DNA of 64,000 nucleotides from Sphingosinicella sp. (GCF_013911755.1 NZ_JACESP010000001.1:124001-188000); one strand, 5' to 3'. Shown: positions 45,920 to 54,826, counted from the first letter of the stretch. Notes: generated by a model not told the origin, from the letters alone. Program-made: numbers and translations.

Positions 45920-46463
45920 GTCCGACGAAGAAACCAAATCCGACCCGATCATCATCAAGAAATACGCCAACCGCCGTCTCTATAACACCGGCTCGTCGAG
46001 CTACATCACGCTCGATCACCTCGGTGAGATGACGCGCGCGGGCGTCGACTTCAAGGTCGTCGATGCGAAGTCGGGGGAGGACATCACCCGCTCGGTGCTC
46101 ACCCAGATCATCATGGAAGAGGAAAACCGCGGCCAGACCATGTTGCCGACGCCGTTCCTCCGCCAGCTGATCGCGATGTACGGCGATTCGATGCAATCGA
46201 TGGTGCCGCCCTATCTCGAAGCCTCGATGGCCGCGCTGCGTCGCAATCAGGAACAGTTCCGCAAGTCGATGGCGGGCGCGTTCAATCCGTTCGAGACGAT
46301 CGCCAAGCAGAACATGGCGATGTTCGAGGCCGCCGCCAGCATGATATCGGGCAAGACCCCGGCCGAAGGCGCGCCGCCCGCCGACGAGGCATCCGAACTC
46401 GCCGAGCTCAAGCGCGAAATGGCCGAGCTTCAGGCCAAGCTGGACAAGCTCGGGAAGAAGTAA
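45918..46463 (+). CDS. phaR: Polyhydroxyalkanoate synthesis repressor PhaR
   Basis: A 181-residue regulator that binds PHA granules and DNA and represses phasin and PHA genes. IIIKKYANRRLYNTGSSSYI (about 11-30) is the PHB/PHA accumulation regulator DNA-binding domain. A PHB-binding domain follows (VLTQIIMEEENRGQTMLPTP, LRQLIAMYGDSMQ). The C-terminus is a coiled coil (ELAELKREMAELQAKLDKL). GAGG lies six bases before the ATG. Its start codon shares bases with that of the divergent PHA-synthase-like gene. Confidence 0.93.
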   Translation: MSDEETKSDPIIIKKYANRRLYNTGSSSYITLDHLGEMTRAGVDFKVVDAKSGEDITRSVLTQIIMEEENRGQTMLPTPFLRQLIAMYGDSMQSMVPPYLEASMAALRRNQEQFRKSMAGAFNPFETIAKQNMAMFEAAASMISGKTPAEGAPPADEASELAELKREMAELQAKLDKLGKK

Positions 46464-46469
46464 CGGGAA

Positions 46470-46485
46470 GGGGCGTCAGCGCCCC
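46470..46485 (+). terminator. Short hairpin after phaR
   Basis: GGGGCG (46470-46475) and CGCCCC (46480-46485) enclose TCAG. The loop contains the stop codon of the convergent accA gene, so it could serve only phaR. No T run follows. Confidence 0.3.
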
Positions 46486-47420
46486 ATCGCCAGGAACTTC
46501 GCCCGCCGGTCATCGCGCACGGCGTCGGCGCCCATGCCGTCCATCGTCGCGAGCTGTGTCTCCACGGCATCGCCCAGCATCTTGATCGCCGCTTGCGGGC
46601 TCCTGTGCGCGCCGCCCACGGGTTCAGGCACGATCACGTCGATCAGGCCCAGCCCTTTCAGATCCTGCGCGGTCTGCTTCATCGCCGCTGCCGCGTCCGC
46701 TGCCTTATCCGATGTGCGCCACAGGATGGAGGCGCAGCCTTCGGGCGAGATCACCGCGTAGACGGAGTGTTCGAGCATGATGATCCGGTTCGCGGTGGCG
46801 AGTGCTACGGCGCCGCCCGATCCGCCCTCGCCGACGATCGCCGCGACCATCGGTGTGCCCAGCTTCAGGCAGGCCTCCGTCGATCGCGCGATGGCTTCGG
46901 CCTGTCCGCGTTCCTCGGCATGGATGCCGGGGAACGCGCCCGACGTGTCGACGAAGCTGATGACCGGCAGTCCGAAGCGGTCCGCCATCTCCATCAGGCG
47001 CACTGCCTTGCGGTAGCCCTCGGGCTTCGCCATGCCGAAATTGTGCTTGAGGCGGCTTGCCGTGTCGGAGCCTTTCTCGTGCCCCATCACCATCACGGGT
47101 CGGCCCCGGAAGCATCCCGGTCCGCCGATGATCGCGCAGTCCTCGCCGAACTTGCGGTCGCCCGAAAGCGGCGTGAAGTCCGTGATGAGCGCGGCGGTGA
47201 TGTCTTTCAGGTGCGGCCGCGCGGGGTGGCGCGCCACCTGCGTCTTCTGCCACGGCGTCAGCTTGGCGTAGATCGCCTTCAGCTGCGCCTCGACCTTGGC
47301 TTCCAGCTTCTTCACCTCGGCGTCGATGTTGACCGCGCCTTCGCCGGCCGACGCCTTCAGTTCCTTGATGCGCGTCTCCAGCTCGGCGACGGGCTTCTCG
47401 AATTCGAGATACGTAATCAT
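46476..47420 (-). CDS. accA: Acetyl-CoA carboxylase carboxyltransferase subunit alpha
   Basis: One half of the carboxyltransferase that transfers CO2 from biotin to acetyl-CoA, making malonyl-CoA for fatty acids. The 314-residue length and motifs are standard: YLEFEKPVAELETRI at the start, DRKFGEDCAIIGG, MVMGHEKG, PEGYRKAVRLMEMADRFG, FVDTSGAFPGIHAEERGQAE and GEGGSGGAVALATANRI. It lies next to xerD in the same direction, with nine bases between. Confidence 0.96.
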   Translation of the reverse strand: MITYLEFEKPVAELETRIKELKASAGEGAVNIDAEVKKLEAKVEAQLKAIYAKLTPWQKTQVARHPARPHLKDITAALITDFTPLSGDRKFGEDCAIIGGPGCFRGRPVMVMGHEKGSDTASRLKHNFGMAKPEGYRKAVRLMEMADRFGLPVISFVDTSGAFPGIHAEERGQAEAIARSTEACLKLGTPMVAAIVGEGGSGGAVALATANRIIMLEHSVYAVISPEGCASILWRTSDKAADAAAAMKQTAQDLKGLGLIDVIVPEPVGGAHRSPQAAIKMLGDAVETQLATMDGMGADAVRDDRRAKFLAMGR

Positions 47421-47429
47421 CGCCCCCGC

Positions 47430-48323
47430 CTAATCGTCTTGGCGCGTGCCCGCAAGCGGATGCGCGCGGTTGACGAGTTCGACGAGGTGTGCGGACTGGA
47501 CATGCGTGTAGATTTGCGTCGTCGCGATGTCGGCGTGGCCCAGCATAGACTGGAGCGCGCGAAGGTCCGCGCCGCCTTCCAGAAGATGCGTCGCGAACGC
47601 ATGGCGCAGCACGTGCGGGGAAACGCGCAGCGGCGAGATTCCGGCAGCCGCCGCCAGAGTCTTGACGATCTGGAACAGCCGCACGCGCGACATGTGCGCA
47701 TTGCCGGAGGGGAACAGATACTTTTCACCCGGCGTCAGCGTCGCCGCCCACGCCGCCACGGCCTCTCCGGCGCGCGCCGAAACGGGCACCATGCGTTCCT
47801 TGTCGCCCTTGCCCTTCAGCACCGCGTAGGGCGTGCCCGGCTTGATCGCCGCGCGCGGCAGCGAGACGAGTTCCGTCGCGCGCAGCCCCGATCCGTAGAG
47901 CAACTCGATGAGCGCCTTCAGCCGCAGCCCCGCCGGGCCGGACGCTGCCTCCTCCTCGACGACCGCGAAGATTCGGTCCACCTCCTCGCGCGACAGCGTC
48001 TTGGGCAGCGGCCGGCCTTTTGTGGGAGACGCGAGATCGCCCGCCGGATTGTCGCCCCGCAGCCCTTCGGAAACGAGGAACGCGAAGAAGCGCCGCACAG
48101 CCGAGAGCTTGCGCGCAAGGCTCGTCGCCGCAAGGTCGCGCCATTCGTGGATCAGCCGTTCGAGCGTTCGCGCGTCGGCCCCGGCAAGCCCGCCGGAAAG
48201 CGCCGCGCTCGCCTGCGCAAGGTCGCGGCCATAGGCGGCGATCGTGTTCGCTGCCGCGCCGCGCTCGGCGGCCATCATGTCGAGGAACAGCGCGATCGCG
48301 CGGGCGTCGTCGAGCGCGGTCAA
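47430..48323 (-). CDS. xerD: Tyrosine recombinase XerD
   Basis: A 297-residue chromosome dimer resolution recombinase acting at dif with XerC and FtsK. The tyrosine recombinase residues are present: Arg in GSGLRATELVSL, Lys in GKGDKERMVPV, HVLRHAFATHLLEGG (His and Arg), and His and Tyr in LGHADIATTQIYTHV. The N-terminal SAM-like core-binding domain has NTIAAYGRDL. The start is TTG at 48323 overlapping the upstream stop (TTGA). Size, position beside accA and lack of mobile-element neighbours support XerD rather than a phage integrase. Confidence 0.93.
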   Translation of the reverse strand: MTALDDARAIALFLDMMAAERGAAANTIAAYGRDLAQASAALSGGLAGADARTLERLIHEWRDLAATSLARKLSAVRRFFAFLVSEGLRGDNPAGDLASPTKGRPLPKTLSREEVDRIFAVVEEEAASGPAGLRLKALIELLYGSGLRATELVSLPRAAIKPGTPYAVLKGKGDKERMVPVSARAGEAVAAWAATLTPGEKYLFPSGNAHMSRVRLFQIVKTLAAAAGISPLRVSPHVLRHAFATHLLEGGADLRALQSMLGHADIATTQIYTHVQSAHLVELVNRAHPLAGTRQDD

Positions 48324-50092
48324 CGCCGCGTCACCGCCTCGATCGCCATCATCCGCGCCTCGCGCGTGAACCCCGCGCGATTGAGCGCCCCGACGACGAC
48401 CGAAAGCTGCGCGGGAGACACGCCCGCCCAGTTCGATTGCAGCCCGACCCCCGCAAGGATCGCCACCTCGCCGCGCCGTTTTTCGAGCGCGGCCGCTGCG
48501 ATCCGCCGCGTGTAGCGATTGTCGATCGCCTCGACGCCAAGGTCTTCGGCAAGGCTCTGCCAGTCGCCGTTGGGGTCAAGCGCCTGCATCGCGGCAGCGA
48601 ACATCGCGGCCTTGCGGTCCCCGCGTTTACCCGAAAGCGAACCGTGCCACGCGCGCGCTTCATCGAGGTCGCCGTTCGCGATCCGCCCGGTCCGGTCGGC
48701 AAGCGCCAGATACGGCCACGCCGCGCGGCGCGCATCCTCCGGTCCGTCCGCCAGCACCGGCCACCACTTCAGCGCCTCGCGCACATATCCGGCCGAAAGC
48801 ATCGATTCGATCAGCCCCGGCGCATCGTCCGCCTGCGCGGCGGCGGGCGGGATGCGCGCGGCGGCGGCGGCGGTGCGCACAAGCGCGCCGTAGCGTTCCT
48901 GCGGCGTTTTCGCGGCCTGCCAGATGCGCTGCATCGCGGCGATACGCTCCTCGGCATTGCGGCCTGCATAGGCGGCCCGGATGTCGGTGATCGCGTCTTC
49001 GCCTTCGGCGCCCGGCTCGATCGCGGCGATGCGCGCGGCGGCGAGCGCCGCGAGTTCGCGCGCCGAAGCGATGCCGTAGGCGGCGGCGATGGGCGCCGCC
49101 TTGGAGCGCGCGGCGATCGAAAGCCCCGGCGCGCGCATCATCCACCCGGAAAGCGCCACCGATGGATGCGCCACCAGCGGCTCGGGAATCTCGATTCCCG
49201 AAGCTGTCGCCAGTCCGAAGCGGTACGCACTCAGCGACTTCACCTCGTCCCAATCCACATTTGCACCGCGGCCTTCGCCGGTCACCACGGTTGCGGCGCG
49301 CTCGGCGAGCACGATGTCGATCATCGGCATGGCGCGGCGCGCGCGGAGCCGGTCGAACTGCGCGGCGGCGGTAATGTCGTCGCCTTCCAGCCCCGCGCAG
49401 ATCGCGTTCGCGGCATCCCAGAACGGCAGCTTCGAAAACGCCTTCGCGTTGGGCGCGAGCGGGCAGAGCGCCGGAATGTCTCCAGCAGCGAGGTGGACCT
49501 GGCTCGCCACGGCATAGAGGCGCGGCGTGTAGCGATCGAGCGGCAACGCATCGACGAGCAGCTTGGCGCCGTCCACCTCGCCCATGCGCAGCAGCAGCAA
49601 GGCGCGCTCGGCGAGCCAGTCGGCGGGGCGCACGCCGCGCGGCGTCGGCACGCGCGAAAGCAGCGCGCGGCGCAGCAGGATATGCCCCCAGCGCGATGCG
49701 ATCGGCGGCTTGGTGCGTTGCAGAAGGCCGTTCAGGAATCGGCCGTCGCTGTTCTGGAACGCGCCCACGCCGTATCCGCCGAGCCGCGCGGTGAGCGGCC
49801 CCGCGATATCGAAGCTGCCCGCACGCGTCGGTTCGGCGAAAGGATCGGCGGCAACTGGCGTTGCCGGGGCCGGTGCACCGGGAAGCCCGGGTACAGGGAC
49901 GCCCTCAGGCGCGGCCGGGGTCTCGTCCGCGCCGGGCGTGGCAGGTGCGACCGGTCGCGGCGCTGGCGGCGGCGCTTCAGGCGGCGCCGCGCCGAACACG
50001 TCAGGCAGCAGCGACTTCGGGGCATCCTGCCCGGATGCCGCCGTTGCGATCAAAAGCGCGGCAAGGGCGGTGCTAGAGACCCAGCGTTTCAT
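48320..50092 (-). CDS. Large exported alpha-helical protein of unknown function
   Basis: A 590-residue protein with a signal peptide (cleavage after TAASG). A 55-residue Pro/Ala-rich low-complexity stretch (about 30-85) follows, then a long Ala-rich, all-helical domain with tetratricopeptide-like spacing (for example LAERALLLLRMGEVDGAKLL and RMWQAAKTPQERYGALVRTA-like repeats). I do not recognise a named family. Only Ala/Arg-rich helices are seen, with no catalytic motif. It lies between a 46-residue membrane protein and xerD, overlapping both, so the three are one transcript. A periplasmic scaffold role is a guess from fold and location. Confidence 0.75.
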   Translation of the reverse strand: MKRWVSSTALAALLIATAASGQDAPKSLLPDVFGAAPPEAPPPAPRPVAPATPGADETPAAPEGVPVPGLPGAPAPATPVAADPFAEPTRAGSFDIAGPLTARLGGYGVGAFQNSDGRFLNGLLQRTKPPIASRWGHILLRRALLSRVPTPRGVRPADWLAERALLLLRMGEVDGAKLLVDALPLDRYTPRLYAVASQVHLAAGDIPALCPLAPNAKAFSKLPFWDAANAICAGLEGDDITAAAQFDRLRARRAMPMIDIVLAERAATVVTGEGRGANVDWDEVKSLSAYRFGLATASGIEIPEPLVAHPSVALSGWMMRAPGLSIAARSKAAPIAAAYGIASARELAALAAARIAAIEPGAEGEDAITDIRAAYAGRNAEERIAAMQRIWQAAKTPQERYGALVRTAAAAARIPPAAAQADDAPGLIESMLSAGYVREALKWWPVLADGPEDARRAAWPYLALADRTGRIANGDLDEARAWHGSLSGKRGDRKAAMFAAAMQALDPNGDWQSLAEDLGVEAIDNRYTRRIAAAALEKRRGEVAILAGVGLQSNWAGVSPAQLSVVVGALNRAGFTREARMMAIEAVTRR

Positions 50093-50213
50093 TCGAAACC
50101 GGTTGCTCCACGCGCGCAGTCGTGTGCGGAATATCGACGAACATCAGGATCACGCCGCCGATGACGACGACGGCGAGGATGATGACAAACAGCCAGAGTA
50201 ACAGGCGGGACAA
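50073..50213 (-). CDS. 46-residue single-pass membrane protein
   Basis: A short protein starting MSRLLLWLFVIILAVVVIGG, one strong membrane helix (about 4-24), and a polar periplasmic or cytoplasmic tail (DIPHTTARVEQPVSNETLGL). TTG at 50213 is the best start because GGAG lies seven bases ahead and the helix begins right after it; there is no ATG nearby. The 3' end overlaps the exported helical protein gene by 20 bases. It diverges from aroK. I know no function. Confidence 0.6.
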   Translation of the reverse strand: MSRLLLWLFVIILAVVVIGGVILMFVDIPHTTARVEQPVSNETLGL

Positions 50214-50277
50214 TCGTATCTCCGGAGCAATCGCGTTGGTTTCGGTTCGCTCCAGGCGTGAGCACGGCGGAGCGCGC

Positions 50278-50307
50278 TTGGCCTTCGGCAAGGCGCCTGT
50301 GTATAGC
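50278..50307 (+). promoter_or_regulatory. Candidate sigma70 promoter for aroK
   Basis: TTGGCC (50278-50283) and TATAGC (50302-50307) are 18 bases apart. Initiation 6-8 bases on would be at 50313-50315, essentially at the aroK ATG (50315), giving a leaderless or nearly leaderless mRNA. Confidence 0.45.
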
Positions 50308-50314
50308 GAGTGCG

Positions 50315-50893
50315 ATGAACGCTTGCGAACCAAAAAACGCCTCCCCGCCGCCTGTTCGCCGCAGGCGCGGTCTCAGCCGTTCCGTCGTGCTGGTGGGGCT
50401 GATGGGCGCGGGGAAAACCACGATCGGGCGCCGCCTTGCGAAGCGCCTCGGCCTTGAATTCGTGGATGCCGACGAAGCGATCGAGGAGGCTGCCGGCCTT
50501 ACGGTTTCAGAGATTTTCGCGCGCTACGGCGAGGCGCATTTTCGCGAAGGTGAGCGCCGCGTGATCGCGCGTCTCATTTCCGGTATGCCCAAGGTGGTCG
50601 CTACCGGCGGCGGCGCGTTCGTCGATCCTGAAACGCGTGCGCGTGTTCTCGAAAACGCCATCGCCGTCTGGCTCGATGCCGACATCGATACGCTCGTCGA
50701 GCGTGTTTCCAAGCGCGATCACCGCCCGCTGCTGAAGGACAAGGATGCCGGGCAGGTGCTTCGCGATCTCGCGGCGGTGCGCAATCCGCTTTATGCCGAG
50801 GCGCAGATTCGCATACCGAGCCAGCCGGCGCCGCATCATATCGCCGTCGAGGCCATCGTGGCGGAACTCCGCCGTTTGGGAGAATCCGCGTGA
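50315..50893 (+). CDS. aroK: Shikimate kinase
   Basis: Phosphorylates shikimate in the aromatic amino acid pathway. The 192-residue protein has Walker A GLMGAGKTT (28-36), DADEAIEEAAGLTVSEIF (shikimate-contacting Asp), FREGERRV, ATGGGAFVDPETR and KRDHRPLL (lid Arg). The ATG at 50315 has no Shine-Dalgarno sequence, consistent with a leaderless start. An upstream ATG at 50258 would add an unconserved segment. The stop overlaps aroB as GTGA, the usual aroK-aroB pairing. Confidence 0.93.
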   Translation: MNACEPKNASPPPVRRRRGLSRSVVLVGLMGAGKTTIGRRLAKRLGLEFVDADEAIEEAAGLTVSEIFARYGEAHFREGERRVIARLISGMPKVVATGGGAFVDPETRARVLENAIAVWLDADIDTLVERVSKRDHRPLLKDKDAGQVLRDLAAVRNPLYAEAQIRIPSQPAPHHIAVEAIVAELRRLGESA

Positions 50894-51978
50894 AGGACGT
50901 CGTTCGGGTCGAGCTTGGCGCGCGCGCCTACGATATCGTCATCGCGCCAGGCATCCTCGCCGATGCGGGGCGCGAGATCGCGCTTCCCAAAAGCGGCCGG
51001 CCGCAGCTCGTCGTCACCGATGAAACCGTCGCGGCCGCGCATCTCGAAAAGCTGGCTTCTGCTCTGGATCGCCCGATCGATCCCGTGATCTTCCCGGCAG
51101 GCGAGGCTACCAAGAATTGGCGGTCGCTCGAAACGCTCGTCGAGCGCATCCTTGCCGCAGGCGTGGAACGGGGTGACGCGGTTATCGCCTTCGGCGGCGG
51201 CGTCATCGGCGACCTTACCGGCTTTGCCGCCGCCGTCGCGCGGCGCGGCTGCGAGTTCGTGCAGATCCCGACGACGCTGCTCGCGCAGGTCGATTCGTCG
51301 GTCGGCGGCAAGACGGCGATCAACGCGGCGGCGGGCAAGAACCTCGTCGGCGCCTTCCACCAGCCTTCGCGCGTGCTCGTCGATCCAGAGCTGCTCGACA
51401 CGCTCGGCCCCCGCGAAATGCGCGCGGGCTATGCAGAGGTCGTCAAATACGGCCTCCTCGGCGACGCGGATTTCTTCGCGTGGTGCGAGGGCAGCGGCGC
51501 CGCGCTCCTCGCCGGAGACCGCGCCGCGCAGGTCCATGCCATCGCACACAGCTGCCGCATGAAGGCGGCAATCGTCGCGGAAGACGAGCGCGAGACGAGC
51601 GGCCGCCGTGCGCTCCTCAATCTCGGCCACACCTTCGGCCACGCCTTCGAAGCCGAAGCCGGCTTTTCCGATCGGCTTCTGCATGGCGAAGCGGTCGCGA
51701 TGGGTATGGTCATGGCCTTCGCCTTCTCGGCAGCGCGCGGCCTCTGCAGCGCCGAAGACGCCGCCCGCGCGCAGGCCCACCTCGCCGCATCGGGATTACC
51801 GGTCAGCCCCGGCGGTTTCGGTTTCAAAGTGGACGCCCTCGTCCACCACATGCAGCAGGACAAGAAAGCCGCAGGCGGCACCACCCCCTTCGTCCTCGCC
51901 CGCGCAATCGGCGACGCCTATCTCGACAAGACCGTAGCGCTGGCAGACGTAGCGGCCTTCCTCGCGCCAAGACTGTAA
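50890..51978 (+). CDS. aroB: 3-dehydroquinate synthase
   Basis: Cyclises DAHP to 3-dehydroquinate, the second step of the shikimate pathway. The 362-residue enzyme has VVTDETVAAAH, FPAGEATKNW, AFGGGVIGDLTGFAAAV (NAD site), IPTTLLAQVDSSVGGKTAIN and the zinc ligands in RALLNLGHTFGHAFEAE and LHGEAVAMGM. It starts with GTG at 50890 within the aroK stop. A strong terminator hairpin lies about 200 bases downstream. Confidence 0.95.
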   Translation: MKDVVRVELGARAYDIVIAPGILADAGREIALPKSGRPQLVVTDETVAAAHLEKLASALDRPIDPVIFPAGEATKNWRSLETLVERILAAGVERGDAVIAFGGGVIGDLTGFAAAVARRGCEFVQIPTTLLAQVDSSVGGKTAINAAAGKNLVGAFHQPSRVLVDPELLDTLGPREMRAGYAEVVKYGLLGDADFFAWCEGSGAALLAGDRAAQVHAIAHSCRMKAAIVAEDERETSGRRALLNLGHTFGHAFEAEAGFSDRLLHGEAVAMGMVMAFAFSAARGLCSAEDAARAQAHLAASGLPVSPGGFGFKVDALVHHMQQDKKAAGGTTPFVLARAIGDAYLDKTVALADVAAFLAPRL

Positions 51979-52178
51979 ATGCACCATCTTGGGGCTTCCG
52001 AAATAGGATTGCCCATGCAAGGCAGGGCCGCTGCTCTTTGAAGCGCGCGGCCTTCTGCGCGTATGGATATCCCCAACATCGAACGCGCAGAATGTCGGCG
52101 CGCAGAAACCCGCGCATGCCCGCGCGGAGCATGTCTCAACTTCATCAACTTCGTGGGAAATCCGGGCCTCAGCGGCAC

Positions 52179-52214
52179 ACCGGAGCGGCCACTCCAGCCG
52201 CTCCGGTCCTATTT
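52179..52214 (+). terminator. Rho-independent terminator
   Basis: ACCGGAGCGGC (52179-52189) and GCCGCTCCGGT (52197-52207) form a perfect 11-bp stem with a 7-base loop, followed by CCTATTTT. It ends the aroK-aroB transcript and may also serve the convergent phosphatase gene. The 200 bases between aroB and this stem hold no gene I can support. Confidence 0.8.
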
Positions 52215-52225
52215 TACAAGCCCGA

Positions 52226-53851
52226 TCAGGCGATGCGGTTCGTGCCCGGCCGCACCACCGCGCTGTGCGTGGCCGCGATTGTCGTCGATCGTGCCCGGAT
52301 CGTTTCAAGGAAATGCCAGTCGCACTGCGCCGCGTCGGGCGTCAGCGACAGCGTCATGTAGCCCCGGTGCTGCGTCTCGCACCATTTGAGTTCGGGGTTC
52401 GTGGCGATCAGCGCCGCCGCGACCTGCTTCGGATCGGCGCCGCGCATGTAGCTTTCCATGCCCGGCGAAGTGACGCCCTGCACGCCGAACTCGACGCCCG
52501 CCGGCTTGCCGCCGTTCGCAAGGTCGTAGGCCCAAGCGTTGTGACTGTCGCCAGCGAGGTTCACGAGGTTGGCACCCGCCGCCTGCGCGCTCGCTAGGTA
52601 GCGCGCCCGCGCCGCCGGATAGCCGCCCCACGAATCGAAGTTGAACGGCAAGCCCACCTTTCCGGCAAGCACGCCCGCCTGAAACCGCTGTTTCACATAG
52701 TCGGGCGGCGTGCCACCGAGCCACGAGGCGTCGGCATCCATGGGCGTCTTCGTCTCGCCCGCAAGGATCTGCTGCGCGACAACCTGCCAACGCGTGCCGC
52801 TTTTCACGGAAGCCGCGAGCGCATCGGCCAAAAACGCTTCCTGCGGCGCACCGAGCATCTGCCGCGCAGAGTCGGCCCACACCGTGTCGCGAAACGCGCC
52901 GAGCGCCTTCGCCGGATCATCGGCGAGCTTGAAGGCGTCGGCGAGTTCCAGTTGCCGGTCGCGGCCCTCGGCGCGCGTATCGAGCCGGATCAGCGTCGCG
53001 AGGTCGCCGATCTCATAGGCCTTGTAGGGCTCGTCCGACATCGGCAGCCAGTGCCGGTACGCCGCCTTCGCCGCCGCCTTGCGCGTCTCCCACGGGCCTT
53101 CGGTCTCGCTCTGATGGTTCTGCGCGCCGTCCTTCCACGTGTCATTCGTGAACTCGTGATCGTCCCAGATCGAAATCATCGGGAAGCGCTGGTGCAGCGC
53201 CTGCAGATCCTGATCCCGGCGATAGGTGGCGTAGCGCAGATGATAGTCGGCGGGCGTCACGATCTCATTGGCCGGCTCAAGGATACGCCCCGGCATCGCC
53301 TCGGCGGCACTCGGGTAGGTGCCGCGTCCATATTCGTAAATATAGTCGCCGAGGTGGACGAGAAGGTCGATGTCCTGCCGCTCTGCCGCGTGGGCGTAAG
53401 CGTTGAACAGGCCGAACGGCAGGTTGGAGCACGAAAAGACCGCAATGTTGAAGCGTCCCGTCCGCCCCGCCGGCAGCGTCCGTGTCCGGCCCGTGGGCGA
53501 GGTTTCGCCCAACGCCGTGCGGAAGCGGTAGTAGTACCAGCGACCCGGCTCCAGCCCCTCGGCACGGGCGCGGGCGCAGTGATCGGTGGAGGCGTCCGCA
53601 AGGGCTTCGGCGCGCGCCACGATCCGCGTGAAGCCCGAATCCTCGGCGACCTCGGCGGTCAGCGCTGCCGCATCCCCGGCGGGCACATAGCGCGTCCACA
53701 ACAGCACGCCCGTCTGCGAAGGCTCGCCGCTTGCGACATTGTGCGTGAAGCCGCGGCTCAGTGTGGTCGCCCATGCGCGGCCGGGCATGGCGGCCGCAAG
53801 GCCGGCGACGCCCGCTCCGAAAAGATCGCGGCGGCGGAGGTGGATGCTCAT
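52226..53851 (-). CDS. phoD: Tat-exported alkaline phosphatase/phosphodiesterase PhoD
   Basis: A 541-residue extracellular phosphodiesterase/phosphatase of the PhoD family. The twin-arginine signal is RRRDLFGAG with cleavage after RAWA. VASGEPSQTGVLLWTRY is the PhoD N-terminal domain; the metallophosphatase motifs are FSCSN, HLGDYIYEYG, SIWDDHEFTND, and AGDSHNAW near the C-terminus. It hydrolyses phosphodiesters to release phosphate. No pho box could be read with confidence upstream. It is divergent from the class II aldolase gene. Confidence 0.92.
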   Translation of the reverse strand: MSIHLRRRDLFGAGVAGLAAAMPGRAWATTLSRGFTHNVASGEPSQTGVLLWTRYVPAGDAAALTAEVAEDSGFTRIVARAEALADASTDHCARARAEGLEPGRWYYYRFRTALGETSPTGRTRTLPAGRTGRFNIAVFSCSNLPFGLFNAYAHAAERQDIDLLVHLGDYIYEYGRGTYPSAAEAMPGRILEPANEIVTPADYHLRYATYRRDQDLQALHQRFPMISIWDDHEFTNDTWKDGAQNHQSETEGPWETRKAAAKAAYRHWLPMSDEPYKAYEIGDLATLIRLDTRAEGRDRQLELADAFKLADDPAKALGAFRDTVWADSARQMLGAPQEAFLADALAASVKSGTRWQVVAQQILAGETKTPMDADASWLGGTPPDYVKQRFQAGVLAGKVGLPFNFDSWGGYPAARARYLASAQAAGANLVNLAGDSHNAWAYDLANGGKPAGVEFGVQGVTSPGMESYMRGADPKQVAAALIATNPELKWCETQHRGYMTLSLTPDAAQCDWHFLETIRARSTTIAATHSAVVRPGTNRIA

Positions 53852-54001
53852 GATGGCCCTTCCCGATGGTATTCGGCAGCCTGTTAGGCGCGGAATGTGA
53901 CAGGCAGATCACGCGCTCCAAACCCCGAAACCTGCCAGCTTTGATTTGTGGCCCGGCTGGGGCACACTCGGTGAAAGGCTGAATCACCCCGGGAGATTAT
54001 C

Positions 54002-54778
54002 ATGGCCACCGCGATCCAGATGCCGTCGGTGCAGAGCAAGGTTTCCGATGAGGAATGGAGCGCCCGCGTCGATCTCGCGGCGGCATACCGCCTCGTCGCG
54101 CTCTATGGGTGGGACGACATCATCTTCACGCACCTCTCGGTGCGCGTGCCGGGACCGGAGCATCACTTCCTCATCAATCCATACAATCTGATGTTCGAGG
54201 AGATCACGGCGTCGAGCCTGGTGAAGATCGACGTACACGGCAACGCCGTCGGCGAGACGCCCTACGTCACGAATCCGGCGGGTTTCACGATCCACTCGGC
54301 GATCCACATGGCGCGCGAGGATGCGAAGGCTGTGGTCCACCTCCACACGCCTTACGGGCAAGCGGTTTCGGCGATGGAATTCGGTCTGTTGCCCCACACG
54401 CAGACCGCGATGATCGCGCAGCACGACGTTGCCTACCACGACTATGAAGGCATCGCGACCGACCTCGACGAACGCGAACGGCTGGTTGCCGACATCGGCA
54501 CGAAGAACGCCATGATCCTGCGCAACCACGGCACGCTCACGGTGGGTGAGACGGTGGCGGACGCCTTCATGCGCATGTATTTCCTGGAGCGTGCCTGCGA
54601 AGCGCAGGTCCACATGCTCGCCGCCGGACGCGAGAACCTGAACACGCCGCCGCAGGGCACCCCCGAAAAGGTAAAGGACCAATCGACTGGGCAGGGGATG
54701 ATGCTCCTCACCCGGATGCTGGCATGGCCTGCGCTCCTTCGGAAGCTGGACCGGATCGACCCCTCGTTCCGCAACTGA
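54002..54778 (+). CDS. Class II aldolase/adducin family protein
   Basis: A 258-residue metal-dependent aldolase-like protein. The zinc ligands appear in HLHTPYGQAV and ILRNHGTLTVGE; THLSVRVPGPEHHFLINPY and EITASSLVKID are other conserved blocks, with NPAGFTIHSAIH. Unlike sugar-phosphate aldolases it has no clear phosphate loop, and it resembles the adducin-like group annotated only as class II aldolase. The substrate is unknown. GGGAGA precedes the ATG. Confidence 0.87.
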   Translation: MATAIQMPSVQSKVSDEEWSARVDLAAAYRLVALYGWDDIIFTHLSVRVPGPEHHFLINPYNLMFEEITASSLVKIDVHGNAVGETPYVTNPAGFTIHSAIHMAREDAKAVVHLHTPYGQAVSAMEFGLLPHTQTAMIAQHDVAYHDYEGIATDLDERERLVADIGTKNAMILRNHGTLTVGETVADAFMRMYFLERACEAQVHMLAAGRENLNTPPQGTPEKVKDQSTGQGMMLLTRMLAWPALLRKLDRIDPSFRN

Positions 54779-54826
54779 CCGCGCGCCGTTGTACGCGGGC
54801 GCACCGCCCAATAAGGTGCTGCCGGC

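Noticed and set aside
47430-48323. Tyrosine recombinase as a sign of an integrated element
   Set aside because: It matches housekeeping XerD in length, catalytic residues and its accA neighbour; no other mobile-element gene is near.
46593-48515. A 640-codon plus-strand frame across accA and xerD
   Set aside because: It covers two conserved minus-strand genes in another frame and shows no family motif.
48020-50164. A 714-codon plus-strand frame opposite the exported helical protein and xerD
   Set aside because: Arg/Ala/Gly-rich shadow. xerD and the exported protein on the minus strand have catalytic residues and a signal peptide.
51979-52178. Small protein gene between aroB and the terminator
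   Set aside because: Short frames on both strands have mixed codon bias, no ribosome site and no recognisable sequence.
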